Positions 12,282 through 24,212 of a stretch of 64,000 nt of DNA are shown here, one piece after another; positions within the stretch are counted from its first letter, which is position 1, and each line of letters starts with the position of its first letter. The notes under the pieces are model-generated. The model saw nothing but the letters and a program-made list of their open reading frames with translations, searched no databases and was not told where the DNA came from. This DNA is from Yamagishiella unicocca (lineage: Eukaryota > Chlorophyta > Chlorophyceae > Chlamydomonadales > Volvocaceae): positions 1 through 64,000 of the forward strand of contig BDSL01000171.1 in assembly GCA_003116995.1 (NCBI GenBank). Reading direction: 5' to 3'. The position numbers were made by a program, and so were the translations under genes.

Positions 12282-15200
12282 ATGTGGACTCTTACGGCAC
12301 TCCAGCGCGATGACGTGGTTCAGAGGCTGACTTCAAGTATATGTGCGCTCGCACACGCGCAAGGAATTGAGATCAGTGCAGAGGTACGCTCGGCATTGCT
12401 TTTAAGCTGCGTTCGATTCGAACTCAGAGATCAGGCTAAGCGCCCAGTCCGATGCCGTGCGTGCACGGTTCAACCCACGAATCTCAATATTTGCCTGGAG
12501 GGCACATTTGAAGGGCAATCGCGTGGCGGCTTTAGAAAGCACAGCTCGGCCCTTACGTAGCGTGTGCGCGTGTGCCAGGTTGCAGCGGCGGCCGCGTCGG
12601 TAATTGAGAAGAAGTCATATACCGCGGCAGAGGTTGCGGCCCGGACGACCACTGGCAGCCGGCCTGTATCCGAGACTACTTCATCGTATGCGCGGTAGGT
12701 CCATGGACAGATTGGCCCGGCGTAACAGGGCTCCTGGTCTATTTGTGGCACAGCATGCGTATGGATGTATGTCTAAAAAAACCACACTCTCGGGTTTTGA
12801 GAGCGCCATAATTGAGCGGGGTCCTCCAAGGCGCATCCTGCCCGCGCTGTCATCATCCTGACCCCCTTCTTCGGCCACAGGAAGCTGGGCGAACTCGTGA
12901 TACAGGTGGTGCGCGAAGGGGGCAAGGTGGAGGGTGCGGGCGCCGCGACTACGGGAGCGACGGGGCAAATCGAGGTAAGGGCGCAAGCCCCCCGATCACT
13001 GGGTGCTGTGCTGACGGGAGGATCACACCGAAACCAAAACTACCGAAACCAAAGCCAGAACCAAAACCACCAAAACCAAAACCAACACATACGCCTACTT
13101 GGCTGCAGGCAGTGGACTTGGCAGGTTCTCGCGACTTCTTGACGGCTGAGGCGACGGAGGCGGCCCTGGCGGCCCTGCTGGCACCTGGCAGCGTCGTCAG
13201 CAAGGTGTGTGGGGTGTAAAGGGTAATCCGTGTATGTGTGTGGGGAGTGCTGCTGCTGTTGTGGCTGCTGCTGCTGTGGCTGCTGCTGCCGCGCTAACGA
13301 GGAGGTCGCTGAGACAGGGGAGGAGGAGGAAGAGGGCGGGAGGGCAGCGGAAGTGGCGGCGCCGCCGATGGTGGGCCTCAGAGAGCCACCTGGGCTGTTG
13401 CGTGCGGGTGCCAGGCGTGTTGACTGCCGAGCAGTGCGGGTGCAGCCAGGCGTGTTGGCTGCTGAGCAGTGCGGGTGCAGCCAGGCGTGTTGACTGCCGA
13501 GCAGTGCGGGTGCAGCCAGGCGTGTTGACTGCCGAGCAGTGCGGGTGCAGCCAGGCGTGTTGACTGCCGAGCAGTGCGGGTGCAGCCAGGCGTGTTGACT
13601 GCCGAGCAGTGCGGGTGCAGCCAGGCGTGTTGACTGCCGAGCAGTGCGGGTGCAGCCAGGCGTGTTGACTGCCGAGCAGTGCGGGTGCAGCCAGGCGTGT
13701 TGACTGCCGAGCAGTGCGGGTGCAGCCAGGCGTGTTGACTGCCGAGCAGTGCGGGTGCAGCCAGGCGTGTTGACTGCCGAGCAGTGCGGGTGCAGCCAGG
13801 CGTGTTGACTGCCGAGCCGGGTACAGGGACGATGGACACGGGCCCCAGTGCGGCTGGCACATTGGGTGGGGGCCACTTCGAATTCGAGGCACTTTGAATG
13901 GGTGGCACTTCGGGCGAGGGGCCATCGCCTAACTGCCCACTTCCAGCATGCTTGCAGTGTGCGGCATGTTGGCGGGGGCTGGTCTCGGGGGCCTCGCAAC
14001 TACCTCCACACCGCTTCCCTCCCCCGCCTCTGCCCTGCGGCCCCCTGCTGCTGCCGCCCAGATCCGGTTTAGCACCAAAAGCTTTGGCCGTGAGGCAGCG
14101 GCAGTGGCATCTCGGGCCATAAATGCCGTACTTCAAAGCATCACGGACGCGGACATATCCGACGTTATCGCAGGACGACCGGTGGGTGGTTGGGAGTTGG
14201 TGGTTGGACCCGGGTCGAGTGGTTAGGAAAGTAGGTGGTGGATCAGTTGGGCTTGGGAGTGGGAATTGGTGGGTGGGTGCTGGCGGGGCGGTGGGTGGGC
14301 GCACCCTAGAAGTGCGCTGTTTGGGTGGGTGCTAGAGGACAGGTCCCAGGTCTGAGCCCTCCCTGCTCCCTCCCTCCCTCCCTGCCTGCGGCGACCCCGC
14401 ACGGCCTCATGGCAGCTCACCCTATTGTATCCGCTGTGGCCTCCTCACAGCCGTCACCGCTGTGCTGCTCTGTCCCTCCCTGATATCCCTCCCTGGACCC
14501 CCCCACCTCACCCCTCCCTGGACCACCCTCCCCCCTCCAGGAGGACGAGGCACTCGACACCCTGCGGGTCCTGTCCGCCGCTCTGTCGGGCGCGCCGGGG
14601 CTCACGGCGCTGAACCTGTCCGACAACGCGCTGGGGGAGAAGGGCGTGCGCGCCTGCGAAGCAGTGCTGGCGGGCAAGGTGGGGGTCGGCCAGCCGGGTT
14701 GGTCGCGGTGCCGCTAGGTCGCGAGGATTGTATATAGTGTTTGTTGTTGCTGAAGAGCGGAATGATTACCCTCACGTTACTCGCGAGGACCCCGAGCACC
14801 GCGCGCGGCTACAGCGGCGCCTGGCGCATTTGACGGCGCAGCGCATCCTTCAACGGCCCGCACGACCCACCGCGCAGCGGGCTTGTGGGTCGTGTGGCTT
14901 GTGGGTCGTGTGGCTTGTGGGCGGGCGTAATTTAATCGCAGAAGCACCCGTGCACTGGGACACTTTGGGCCCCCTCCACTCCGCCCGGCGCCCAACCTCA
15001 CTCCGCCCGGCGCCCAACCTCCCAATCCCACACCTCATCGGTCTGACCCAGGGGTCTCCCTCTCGACCCGCACGCGACACCGACACCGCCCCGCCCTGGC
15101 CGCTCCCAGGCCCCCCTGGAGTCGCTGTCCCTCCAGAACGTGGGCCTCTCCGTGCACGCCTGCCGCGCCACCGCCGAGCTGCTGGCGGACCCGGCCCGCC

Positions 15201-17792
15201 TGCGCCGCCTGCAGCTGTTCAACAACATGAGTGCGGATGAGGGAGCCAGCCACATCGCTGGGCTGCTGGCGCGGGCGCCGCGCATGGAGGTGGGCGGACT
15301 GGGGCTGGGCTCTGGCTGGGGCTCGGACTGGGGCATGGACTGGGGGTCGGGCTTCGGACTGGGGGTCGGGCTTCGGACTGGGGCTGAGGCTCGGACTGGG
15401 GCTTCGGCTTCGGGCCGGGGCTCGGGGGGACGGTAGCCCCAGGTTACACGACATAGGAAACGGATGGAAAAGGAAGGGGTGTGCGAGAGCGGGCCGGCAG
15501 GGGTATCCGGCGTGGGGCTGCTGGCCGTCGCGGCTGTTGCGCGCCAGGGGCGGTAGCACTGGTACTACTGGGGGGGGTCGCCGTTCGGACAGCGCCGGGC
15601 CTCGAGCCACGCAACCTATGTGCGGCCGTCGCACATAGCTGCCCCGATGCACGTGAACCCTCCGAATGACGTAACCCTGACGTAACCCTGAAGTAACTTT
15701 GCACTGCCGGCCCCGTAGTCCCACCGCCCAAGTGTCCTCTTCGTGCCCTGCCCCTGACACCCGCGTTCACACAACTCGTACATGCCTGACATCCGCCTTC
15801 CCGCACCGCCTGCCTGCTGGCTGTTCAGGACCTCCGCTTCGCCTCCAGCCGCGTGGGCCCGGAGGGCGGTGTGGCGCTGGCCAAGGGCCTTATGGCAGGT
15901 ATGTGCTGTAGGCCTCCAGGGAGGGAGGGTAGTGAGGGAGGGGAAGGGAGGGAGCCGCGGTCCAGAGGAAGCCCATTACGCGACACGCGGTGCTAGGTAT
16001 CTCAGCCGGCATGAAGGGAGCTGGGCGGTTGGAACAGGCTCCCATCTCCCTAACTCCCCATCATTCATCCCAAACCCTTAGACCCCAACCCCCTCAATAA
16101 CCCGACAACCTGCTTTATCCTTTACTATTCCCGGGTTGCCCTAATTCGCCCGTGCCGTACTCCCATGCCGTACACCAATGCCGCACAAACAAAACCCCTG
16201 TCAGGCTCCTGCCTGGTCCGGCTGGACCTGTCGGACAACCCACTCACGTCTGAGGTGGCGCCCGCCCTGGCGGCGGCGCTGGCGGCGCAGCCCACCCTGC
16301 GCTTCCTGAACCTCAATGACACCTCGCTGGGCCCCGACGGCGTCACGACCGTCTGCAGCGCCCTGCTGCAGTCGTACAGTAGCGGCGGCGGCGGCGCGCC
16401 ACGTCAGCAGCTGGAGGAGCTGGAGCTGGCGCTGAACGAGGTCGACCCGGCGGCGGCGCGGGTGTGTGGTTGGGAGGAGGGGGGAGCGGTTGCGACGTGG
16501 TCGCGTGTTTGGGTGGAGGGAGGTGGTTGTTTGCGGGGGAAGAAGGGGGGTGGCTGCAGAGTGAGGGGTCGAGATGGCGGAGTGGTGGGCGGTGCTTTTG
16601 AGTCGAGCAACCGCATGCATGATCAATTTGAGCTTAGGCAGGTTATGTGTGGCAGTCGCAGAGGCCAGGGGCCACGTTGGCAGGCGGCAGGCGAGTGACC
16701 GCATCCCCCCGCTCTTAAGTACCACCCCCCCACACACACACACATTCGCGGGTATACACCCCTGCCGCCGCGTTATGTTTTGCACGCACACCTGCCCTCC
16801 CCTCCTGCTCCAGGCTGTGGCGGCGCTGGTGGTGGCCCACGCCCCCAGCCTGCGTGCGCTCAACCTGCGCGAGAACGAGCTAGGGGACCGCGGGGCGATC
16901 ACCATCGCCCGAGCCCTCGCGGCGATCACGGAGCCACGGAGCGTGGACCTGGTGGGCAACCAGGTGGGGCCAGCAGCCAGCAGGGGAGGGGAGGGGAGGG
17001 TGTAGCTGTGTGCCGCAGTAGCGGTGGTGGAGGACGACGATGGATGTGGAGTGAGCGGCGGCGCGGATAGGTACGCGGGAGGGCCGGACCGCCTGCTGGG
17101 GAGGTGTTTGGGAGGGGAGGCACGGTACGGCAGGCAGCCAACCACGAACACCACGCACAGGAGCTTACCGGTAGTGCAGGCACTCTTAACGGACCACAAC
17201 GGTTGCAACCAACCGCCGCAGATCCGGCGAGCTGGCGCGGTGGCGGTCGCAAAGGCGTTGGCCCCCAAGACCTCCCTGGAGCTGCTGGCTCTGGACGAAA
17301 ACTTCATCAGCGAGGACGGTGGGTACGGCGGCATGCACGGAGGTCTGTCGTACGGTGACGGAAGCCTCCAACAAGCGGCCGTGGGTTGTTCGGCGACGGG
17401 GATCGCAGCACCGGGTGGTCGTACGTCCGGCATGTCGTACGGGTTGCAGTACAGTGGTTGACAGCGGGTTGTTGATGCAACAGTAGCCGCGGAGCTCCCT
17501 GCCTGCTTGTCTGTCCTTCTCCTCCTGGGAGGTCGCCCCTTTAGGGTTCCAGCCCCCTCCGCACTGCCCGATTACCTACCAGCTGCGGCCGCTCCGTGCC
17601 TGGTCGCCTGTGTGTGTGTGTGCTCCAGGCATGGAGCAGCTCAAAGACGTCATGGAGGCGGCGGGGAAGGCGGCGGCGCTGGGGCCTATGGACGAAAACA
17701 TGTCGGAGGAGGAGGAGGAAGAGGAGGAGGAGGGGGAGGACGCCGATGACTTTGGGCTTTCTGCGGCCCTGGCGCTCGCGGGCATCGCCTGA
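12282..17792 (+). CDS. Plant-type Ran GTPase-activating protein (RanGAP), complete
   Basis: Activates GTP hydrolysis by Ran at the nuclear envelope and in the cytoplasm, setting the gradient for nuclear transport and spindle assembly. Exons: 12282-12383, 12579-12694, 12881-12974, 13109-13204, 14062-14181, 14541-14678, 15110-15289, 15829-15898, 16205-16461, 16814-16963, 17222-17318, 17629-17792; all phases agree, giving 527 residues, close to plant RanGAPs. Residues 1 to about 100 form a WPP-type domain (YARKLGELVIQVVREG near its end). Then comes the family block IRFSTKSFGREAA, DADISDVIAGRP and LNLSDNALGEKGVRA, about ten leucine-rich repeats (LNLRENELGDRGAITIA is typical), and the conserved LGPMDEN followed by the acidic tail [16 protein letters not shown]. 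The ATG is the first in frame after a stop. Oddity: the WPP tripeptide reads W-T-L. The 857-bp fourth intron carries a minisatellite. Confidence 0.95.
13415..13816. repeat. 35-bp minisatellite in RanGAP intron 4
   Basis: About 11.5 copies of a 35-bp unit (GTGTTGACTGCCGAGCAGTG plus CGGGTGCAGCCAGGC), identical except for the second copy (GGCTGCTGAG variant). Because 35 is not a multiple of three, each copy shifts frame. All minus-strand frames stay open, which creates long artificial reading frames. Confidence 0.95.
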
Positions 17793-19659
17793 AGGCGTCC
17801 CGAAGTGCCTCGCTTGGCTGGCTGGGTTGCGAGGAGGACCCGTGGATGCGAGAAAACCGTTTAGGACCGCTTGGCTGGGTGGGTGGGTGGGTGGGTGAGG
17901 ACTTGATTGGGTGGGTTGATGAACGGGATTTGGAGGTGGAAAGCACTGATGGAGGCTGCTGCACTGAACACGACAGTGAAGCGAAGGCCCGGGTGTTGAC
18001 AGCCCTGCTAGCACCGCACACGAGATCGTGTGACTCATGCGAGGTGTCCCGCTCACCCAACGGCGCTGCAGTCGTCCGAGGTCCTGGCTTCGAGGCCTGG
18101 CCTCTGCGCTGGTGCCGTGCTGTACGACATGCATGCTTTTTCGTTTTGACTTTCAAGCACAGCACGTGACGGATGTCCTCGCCGGAGCTGTCAATCACAT
18201 TTGCGGCGGGGCCCTGTGTCTGGTGCCGATACCGTATGAACGCCCTGGGGTGATTGTGGGCGTACTGCACCATGCACGTGTTTTACTGTTGGTGTACGAC
18301 ACCATACACACGTGTTTTACTGGTTGGTGTACGACACCAGGCACGTGGTTTACTGGGCGAGGGGGCGCTTCCGTCGCGGGCGGGGAACATGCCAAGGCTT
18401 GTGCCGGAAGTGACGACGAGTGACAACGCGACTGCAGCCCGCCTCATTCAGCCTCCTTCGCCTGCTAGCGGCGAGCTGTCAGACACGTGGCGGCACGCGT
18501 GTGTCTGGGTGCTCTGTACGACGCGAGCTAGTTGGGTTCCTCCTGCGCCAACCGAGGGGTAGGTAGGCGAGTGGTGCGTGTCCCTGGTCTGGTTTCTGGC
18601 CTGGAGGGTCTCGTCAGAGCGATGCTGCGGGGAGTGGGTCACGGAAGGCTGGGTGCCCGCCGCAGGTGGCGGATGAGGCTCCCAGGTATGATGAGCCTTC
18701 TCACGTGATTAGCGTGTCTTGACTTCTCCGTGTCTGAGTCCTTCGTGTCTGATTGGTTCCCCTGTGTTCGACTCCGCGTGCGACCTCCGCGTGCGACGAC
18801 GTTGGGTTAAAAGAGTGCTGTGAGGGTCCTGCGAGGCGCGCACTCGCTCACATCACCGTGCCAGCGCTCAGTACTCGCTGTGTTGTGACGGCATGAAGTG
18901 AGGCAGCAGGGTATCCGGCGGAGGCGGCAGGGTGGTGGTGCAGCTGACGGGACGTCTCCAGTACGTCCTGTGACAGGACCGACGAAAGGTGTATAGGTTG
19001 TGAAGTTGCGGAAAGGGCCGCCTGCCAGATAATGCGGAAGGGACCGCCTGCCAGATAAAGCGCCTTCATGAAGCGCCTACATATGTCCAGCGCCTCCTCC
19101 TCGAAGGCGTCGCCGCCCCCATTCCGCTGGCTGGGCTGATCCCAGGTGAGGTGTGCCCCCAGGAGGAGGGAGCGCAGAGACACGCAAGCAGCGACAGACG
19201 CCGCCGCTCGCCACCTTGCTGTTCACCGCACATCAGAGACCGTCGGCAGCTGCCCGCCTCACCGCACCTGCCGCCACCGCATATACATCCGTCACCACGC
19301 TCCACACACATCGCCAACCAGCACCACAACCCACCACCACCACATCACGCTACACCACCGCCACTGCCACCTCCGTCACCTCCGCCTCACCGCACCACCA
19401 GCACCTCCTCCAGGAACCAACACCGTCAAAATCCTGCAAGGCACACGGCACCCACCAATACCACCCACACGCGGCCGATAACCCAAACCTGCCTAAACGG
19501 TAAATCCGCGGCTAACGGTACATCGGAGGACACCGGAGTGGGCCGAGCCCCCCCCCCCCTCCTGAATAAACCGCTTGCAACACAGCTGCACCGAATCTGA
19601 GTGCAGTCCCGCCGCAAACCCACCCCGCCCCACCCCGCCTGCCGTCTCCCCTCCCCAGC
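17793..19659. other. Convergent 3' region between RanGAP and the OTU gene
   Basis: Both flanking genes point into this 1.9-kb interval, so it should contain their 3' UTRs. I saw no TGTAA on the proper strand for either gene. It holds a partial copy of the dispersed element (17825-17870), a GGGTGGGT run (17878-17900) and a duplicated CCGCCTGCCAGATAA (19018-19062). A minus-strand frame around 19050-19140 reads DAFEEEALDICRRFMKALYL, which looks protein-like but could not be linked to neighbouring exons. Confidence 0.5.
17825..17870 (+). repeat. Dispersed 65-bp element, partial copy, in RanGAP 3' flank
   Basis: Contains GAGGAGGACCCGTGGATGCG followed by AGAAAACCGTTTAGGACCGC, matching the first two thirds of the dispersed element whose fuller copies lie at 35438, 57559, 58690 and 59221. 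Confidence 0.75.
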
Positions 19660-22600
19660 TTACTTAGGCAACTCATGGTAGTTTTGGTGCCCCGTAAGCT
19701 TGGCGTGCTGCGCCGCCGCAGCCCTGCTCGTCATGACCTCTCCGCAATCCCCGCAGCTGAGCCTGATGGCGGGGCCGCCACCGGCAGTGTCGCCAGCTGC
19801 GGCTGCGGCTGCTTTAGAGCTGTTGCGCGCCCCTAGGCGGCCCGCCGCGCCCGGAACTACCGTGGTGGCTCCTCCGTCCGCAGTGGCGTCGTCTTTGGAT
19901 GCCGATGCGCCGGAACCGGGGCCACCGTTGGCGTTGGCGTTGGTCTTGGGTTTGGCTTTGGCTTTGGGAGTCGCTGATGACGAGGCGGAGGAAGCGGCGG
20001 ACGCGGCGGACGCGGAGGCAGCGGGCGCCTTCTTGTTGGCGCCGTGGAACTGGCTCTCCTTGTGCGCCAGCTCAACCTGGCATCAGGGGGAGCAGGGGGG
20101 AGGTGGCGGGGCCGGGAGGTCTACAGTCGGAGGTTGCGTCAGGTCTGGAGGACCGGAGGGCCGCAAGGAAGACCCGGACAGAAAGGAAAAACGTGGGCGC
20201 GGGGGGAGGGGCGGCTGGGGCGGCTAGGGCGGGAGGGTGGCTAGCGCGGCTAGGGCGGCTAGGGCAGGGGCATGAGTTGACGGGCTGGGCCAGGGCGGTG
20301 GGTGGTGGGTGGTGGGTACGAGGGCCCCGCCGCCCCGTAGCTTGCGACCCCCCTGGCACTGGTTCGCGACACAACGCCGGTGGCGCTGCGGGCGCTGATG
20401 CCAGCAGCACTCCGCAGTGGGGGGGAAGCGGTGCTGCCAGACACGTGCCCGGTGCAGCAGCCGACTCCCCGCAAATCGCCCCACATACATCACGCCACTC
20501 CCGCCCCCACCACCCCCGCCACCCACCAGCTTGCGGGCCGCCGCTATGATCAACTTGCCCCGCTTGGTCCGCGGGTTGAGGGAGGTCTCGTCCTCGTCCG
20601 GGTTGGCGCGAGGGCTGGAGCACACTGCGGGCCGGCACGTGCGGCCGCGGGCACCGGAGCCGCAGGCACCAGGGAGGGGAGGATTTAGGTTGGGTAAGGA
20701 GTTACCGGGGACTGCACTGCGAGCCCGTATCAACCAATCCCCCGTTGCAACGCGCCTCCGATTTCGCCCCCCTACATCCCGCCGCCGTGTTCAACCTCTC
20801 CCTCCCCCCCCCGTGCTTCTTCCTCCTCCCTCCCTCCCTCCCTCCCTCCCTGCCTCCCCCTCCCTCCCGCCCCCTCCCTCCTCCCCTCCCCCCTCCCCCT
20901 CCCTGCCTCCCCCTCCCTCCCTCCGCCTCCCTCCCTCCCCCTCCCTCCCTCCCCCTCCCTGCCTCCCCCTCCCTCCCTCCCGCCCCCTCCCGTGCACCTG
21001 CCTGCAAGCGCGTCGTAGTGCACTCCGTTGTAGATGACCATCACCTGCCGCTTGTAGCCTGAGGACCAGGGGCGGTTACCGGGTTGCGGCGGTTACCAGG
21101 TTGCGGCGGACCAACGGTCGAGGGGAGAGCGGGGAAGGGAACGACACGGTGTTTAGATCTCGGCTGCGCACGCGCACGTTCATGGTGCGTGGTGCACAAA
21201 ACGAAAATGGCCTCTACCCTTCGTGTCGTGCGCTCCGGCCCGATGCCTTCCTTGACTTGCATGTGCTCTCACCCGAGCTGCCCACACGACTGCTCTGCGC
21301 ACCGTGACAATTAAAACCCTAGCGCCCCAACCCTAGTAACCCAAACCCTGCTAAAAACGCATACACGCTAAGCTCTAAACCAACACACTCCCCCTCTCGA
21401 GCCCGACCGTCCGCACCCGACTCCTCGCCGAACACATGCTCCTTGCAGCTCTCAATGTTCCAAGCAGCGATCTCGATGCCGTACGCCTGTACAACGAGGT
21501 GTAGATGCGGAGACGGGGCGGGGGTTGGTTGGAAGGCACCTCCGCCGCCCCTATGGCCTGGCACCAGGTGCGGCCTTCCGACGGAAACCCCCCTAGAAGC
21601 CCCGTCACGTACGTCCCGACAGCGCCCCCTCCCCCACCTGAGCCAGAATGGACAGCTCGATGCCGCCGCCCCAGTTGAACGGCTGGCGGATCCAATTGCA
21701 GTACGCCTCATTAGTCATGCCCAGGAAGGCGTCCGAGTAGGTGGTGCGGTCGCCCGACACCTGCTGTGCCACGACCTGCGGTTCCGGAGCGGATTCAGGC
21801 GCGGGTTCCGGAGCAGCGGGAGCCAAAGTGGGGGCAGCGACCCTTTCCAGACATGGGACCCACACGAACCGCCTTGCCTGGGGAGGGTGGTAAACGGTTT
21901 TTACCGTTTACCACCCCCCTTGCCGTAGCGGGGGGCGATGCATACCCTTCCCTCCACCAGTCTTCAAAGTAAGCATTCAAAAGCTCGCCCCAAGAAAATG
22001 GAAGAGTAGTATTTTAGCAAGGGGGGGCGATGCATACACTTCCCTCCACCAGTCTTCAAAGTAAGCATTCAAAAGCTCGCCCCAAGAAAATGGAAGAGTA
22101 GTATTTTATCTTATGCCTCGATGCCACGGGAATCCCAGTCCTGGAGCCATCATCATATTCACTGAGAACATGTGCACATGCATACACTCCAAAATCCCAC
22201 AGTTCTCCGTACACGCAAGGCCCCCGCACACATATGTCTGCACACGTTCATAAGGCCCACGCGGCCTCACGTTTCGAAGGTGGGGTGCCCTCGTCTTGGA
22301 CTTGTGCATGGCGTAACCTGCGGGGTAGGTGCGAATGGGTAGGCGAGTGGGACACAGGCGTTGGGGCTAGGGCTAATCGACAGAGTGGCCGGGTAACCTT
22401 GCTCGGACCAACCGACAACCGACAGTCATATAAATACCAACGACCGACAACCAGGCCGGCCGCGGCGCAGAACGCGAGTTGCCAATACCCACAGCCACAA
22501 GCCCCCAACTCGCCCACGCCCCTCGTCGCCCAGCGTCAGCCAGCCAGCCAGCCGGCCGGCCCCCCCACTGACGCGGATCAACACGTCCTTTTTGCGTCAA

Positions 22601-23518
22601 CGGTTTTTTATGCCACCACCCACCGACGCTGTTGAAGAGGCACGAGTTGTCCGCAGCGATCTCCCGCCGGATGACGCAGCCGCTGCCATCCGCCAGAGGG
22701 ACGCATCGGGAAGTGGGTTTGAGCTTGGCGCAGGGACCTGCCGGGGGAGAGGCGCGGGGTTGGGTGCGGAGGGAAGCGGCGGGGGAGGTGAGGTGGGGAG
22801 ATGAGGGGGAGATGAGGTGTGAGAACGGCGGGGAGGGGAGGAGAGAGCACCGAGGGTGTGCGGATGTGTATGCCGAGGATCGGAACGCGCACAATAGTGC
22901 GGGGGCGGGGAGGGAGGGGCCGGGGTGGTGGTGCTGGGGGCGGGGGCGGGGCAGAGCGGCGCCGCACTCGACCCTGCCTGGAGGCTCTCACCCCAGTAGT
23001 GGGTACGTCTGACGTGTACGACGACCAGCAACCAGCGACTGGTATACCCGACCCAATAAACCCCTGGTCGCTCTATATGTCGGCCAAGGGGTTCTTCCCG
23101 AGCGTCGCAGCACTCCGCCTTTGTCACCCTTTCCCCCCCGCGCCCAGGCCCTCGCCCAGGCCCCAGGCCAAGGCCCACGCCCAGGCCCCAGGCCCCTCGC
23201 ACCTGCAACCGTGCCCTTGGCCCCCGCCACAGCGCCACCCTTGCCGCCGCTGTTCTGCCCTCGCCGCCGCCGCGCCACCAGCAGCATCAGGGCGGCCAGC
23301 CCGACACCCAGCCCGGCGCATCCTGCCAGGCCGCCGATGATGAGCGGCAGCGGCAGCTGGCGTCGTTGACTAGCGACTGCGGGTGCTGCCACCGCTGGCA
23401 GGGGCACCTTGACGCCAGCGGCAGTTTTCCCAGAGGTCGATGTTGGTTTCGAAGCGTTTGTCGATGCTGGGGCAACACCGCTCGGCGCTGCTGCGCTCGG
23501 CGAGGCCACTGCTGTCAT
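19660..23518 (-). CDS. OTU1/YOD1-type deubiquitinase with N-terminal transmembrane segment and C-terminal zinc finger
   Basis: Cysteine protease that removes ubiquitin; OTU1 relatives work with CDC48/p97 in ER-associated degradation. Exons from 5' to 3': 23518-23203, 22737-22624, 22317-22271, 21775-21638, 21486-21417, 21058-20998, 20614-20527, 20076-19660; all phases fit, 416 residues. Residues about 57-83 are a hydrophobic span (LPLPLIIGGLAGCAGLGVGL onward) closed by ARRRRG. The OTU domain follows: IRREIAADNSCLFNSV with the catalytic Cys, GYAMHKSKTRAPHLR, YSDAFLGMTNEAYCNWI, WGGGIELSILA, and GVHYDALAG with the catalytic His. After a Ser/Ala/Lys-rich linker, CGDCGEVM and AQHAKLTGHQNYHE form the C2H2 finger of this family. 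Plant OTU2-like proteins begin directly at the OTU domain and yeast Otu1 has a UBX-like N terminus, so the membrane segment is unusual. The first exon joins in correct phase but needs cDNA proof. Confidence 0.9.
20818..20995. repeat. Polypyrimidine CCCTCC repeat in OTU intron
   Basis: A 178-bp tract of C and T on the plus strand (degenerate CCCTCCCTCC and TGCCTCCCCCTC units). On the transcribed strand it is polypurine, in the intron between OTU exons 20998-21058 and 20527-20614. It may form non-B DNA; no coding role. Confidence 0.85.
21885..21916. repeat. Perfect 14-bp hairpin in OTU intron
   Basis: GGGTGGTAAACGGT and its exact reverse complement are separated by four T residues. It lies in the intron between OTU exons 22271-22317 and 21638-21775. 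It could be an RNA hairpin in the pre-mRNA; function unknown. Confidence 0.85.
21931..22108. repeat. 92-bp tandem duplication in OTU intron
   Basis: Two adjacent, nearly identical copies, offset by 92 bp, of a block beginning GGGGGCGATGCATAC and ending GGAAGAGTAGTATTTTA. Only one or two differences separate them, so the duplication is recent. Confidence 0.9.
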
Positions 23519-23692
23519 CGGCAAACACCCGCGACCAATCGAACGACAAACCTCGACAACACCGGCGGTGGTAGATAGGTTATGCGCGACTATTAAAGCG
23601 TATCTGCAGTCGCAAGATGTTGCTTTGCAGCCCTGTGATCGCCGCCGTCAGTGTTTACGCCCACAGACCGGCAGGGCAAACCGCCGCTCAGC

Positions 23693-23702
23693 CCTATATA
23701 GG
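23693..23702 (-). promoter_or_regulatory. Possible TATA box of the OTU gene
   Basis: CCTATATAGG is a near-symmetrical TATA-like sequence about 175 bp upstream of the proposed OTU start codon on the minus strand. Position and composition fit a core promoter, but no transcription start is known. Confidence 0.35.
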
Positions 23703-24212
23703 TAAGCAGAAACCGAAGGTGGCTGTTACTCCCTATTAAACCCAGAAGCAAATGGTAATAAATTGCACAGGTAAGGTTTAGTTGAGGTGAAACCGAAGTC
23801 CGTGTGCGGATATGTTCGCAAAATGTGAAGGATCACTGTTTCCACCAGTTGCATGCCCCACAGTGTTTGATTTGCAATATGAACGGCAAAGGCGCTATGA
23901 TGACACGGTTTCCTGTTAGTCGTGCCAATCTGTACGAATGCACAATTTTCGCGGACGTTGTGCTGAATTCTTACATGCGTACTTTACGACTGAGAGCACG
24001 ACTTTGTTCATGGCTGCGCGCAGTCGGGGGCTGTGCTCCGGTGATAGCTGATTTCGGCTTCAAATGTTCAATATATACTGGCAAGGAAGGCAGCCTTCGA
24101 GTTAGGAAAGCTCGTCCCGGCCGCTTACGTTTATTGAAGTCGCCCTTCATGCAAGCGAATCCGAAGCGCAACTGACGACGATCCAACTTCCACGTCAGAC
24201 ATCAGTCAGTGA

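Noticed and set aside
13415..13816. CRISPR-like array
   Set aside because: Repeats are directly contiguous without unique spacers, inside an intron of a eukaryotic gene.
13040..14304. Three long minus-strand frames with AVNTPGCTRT repeats
   Set aside because: They arise from the 35-bp minisatellite, which keeps all frames open.
18848..19183. Minus-strand frame with DAFEEEALDICRRFMKAL
   Set aside because: Looks protein-like but is beyond the OTU stop, contains a small direct repeat, and no acceptor, donor or family match supports it.
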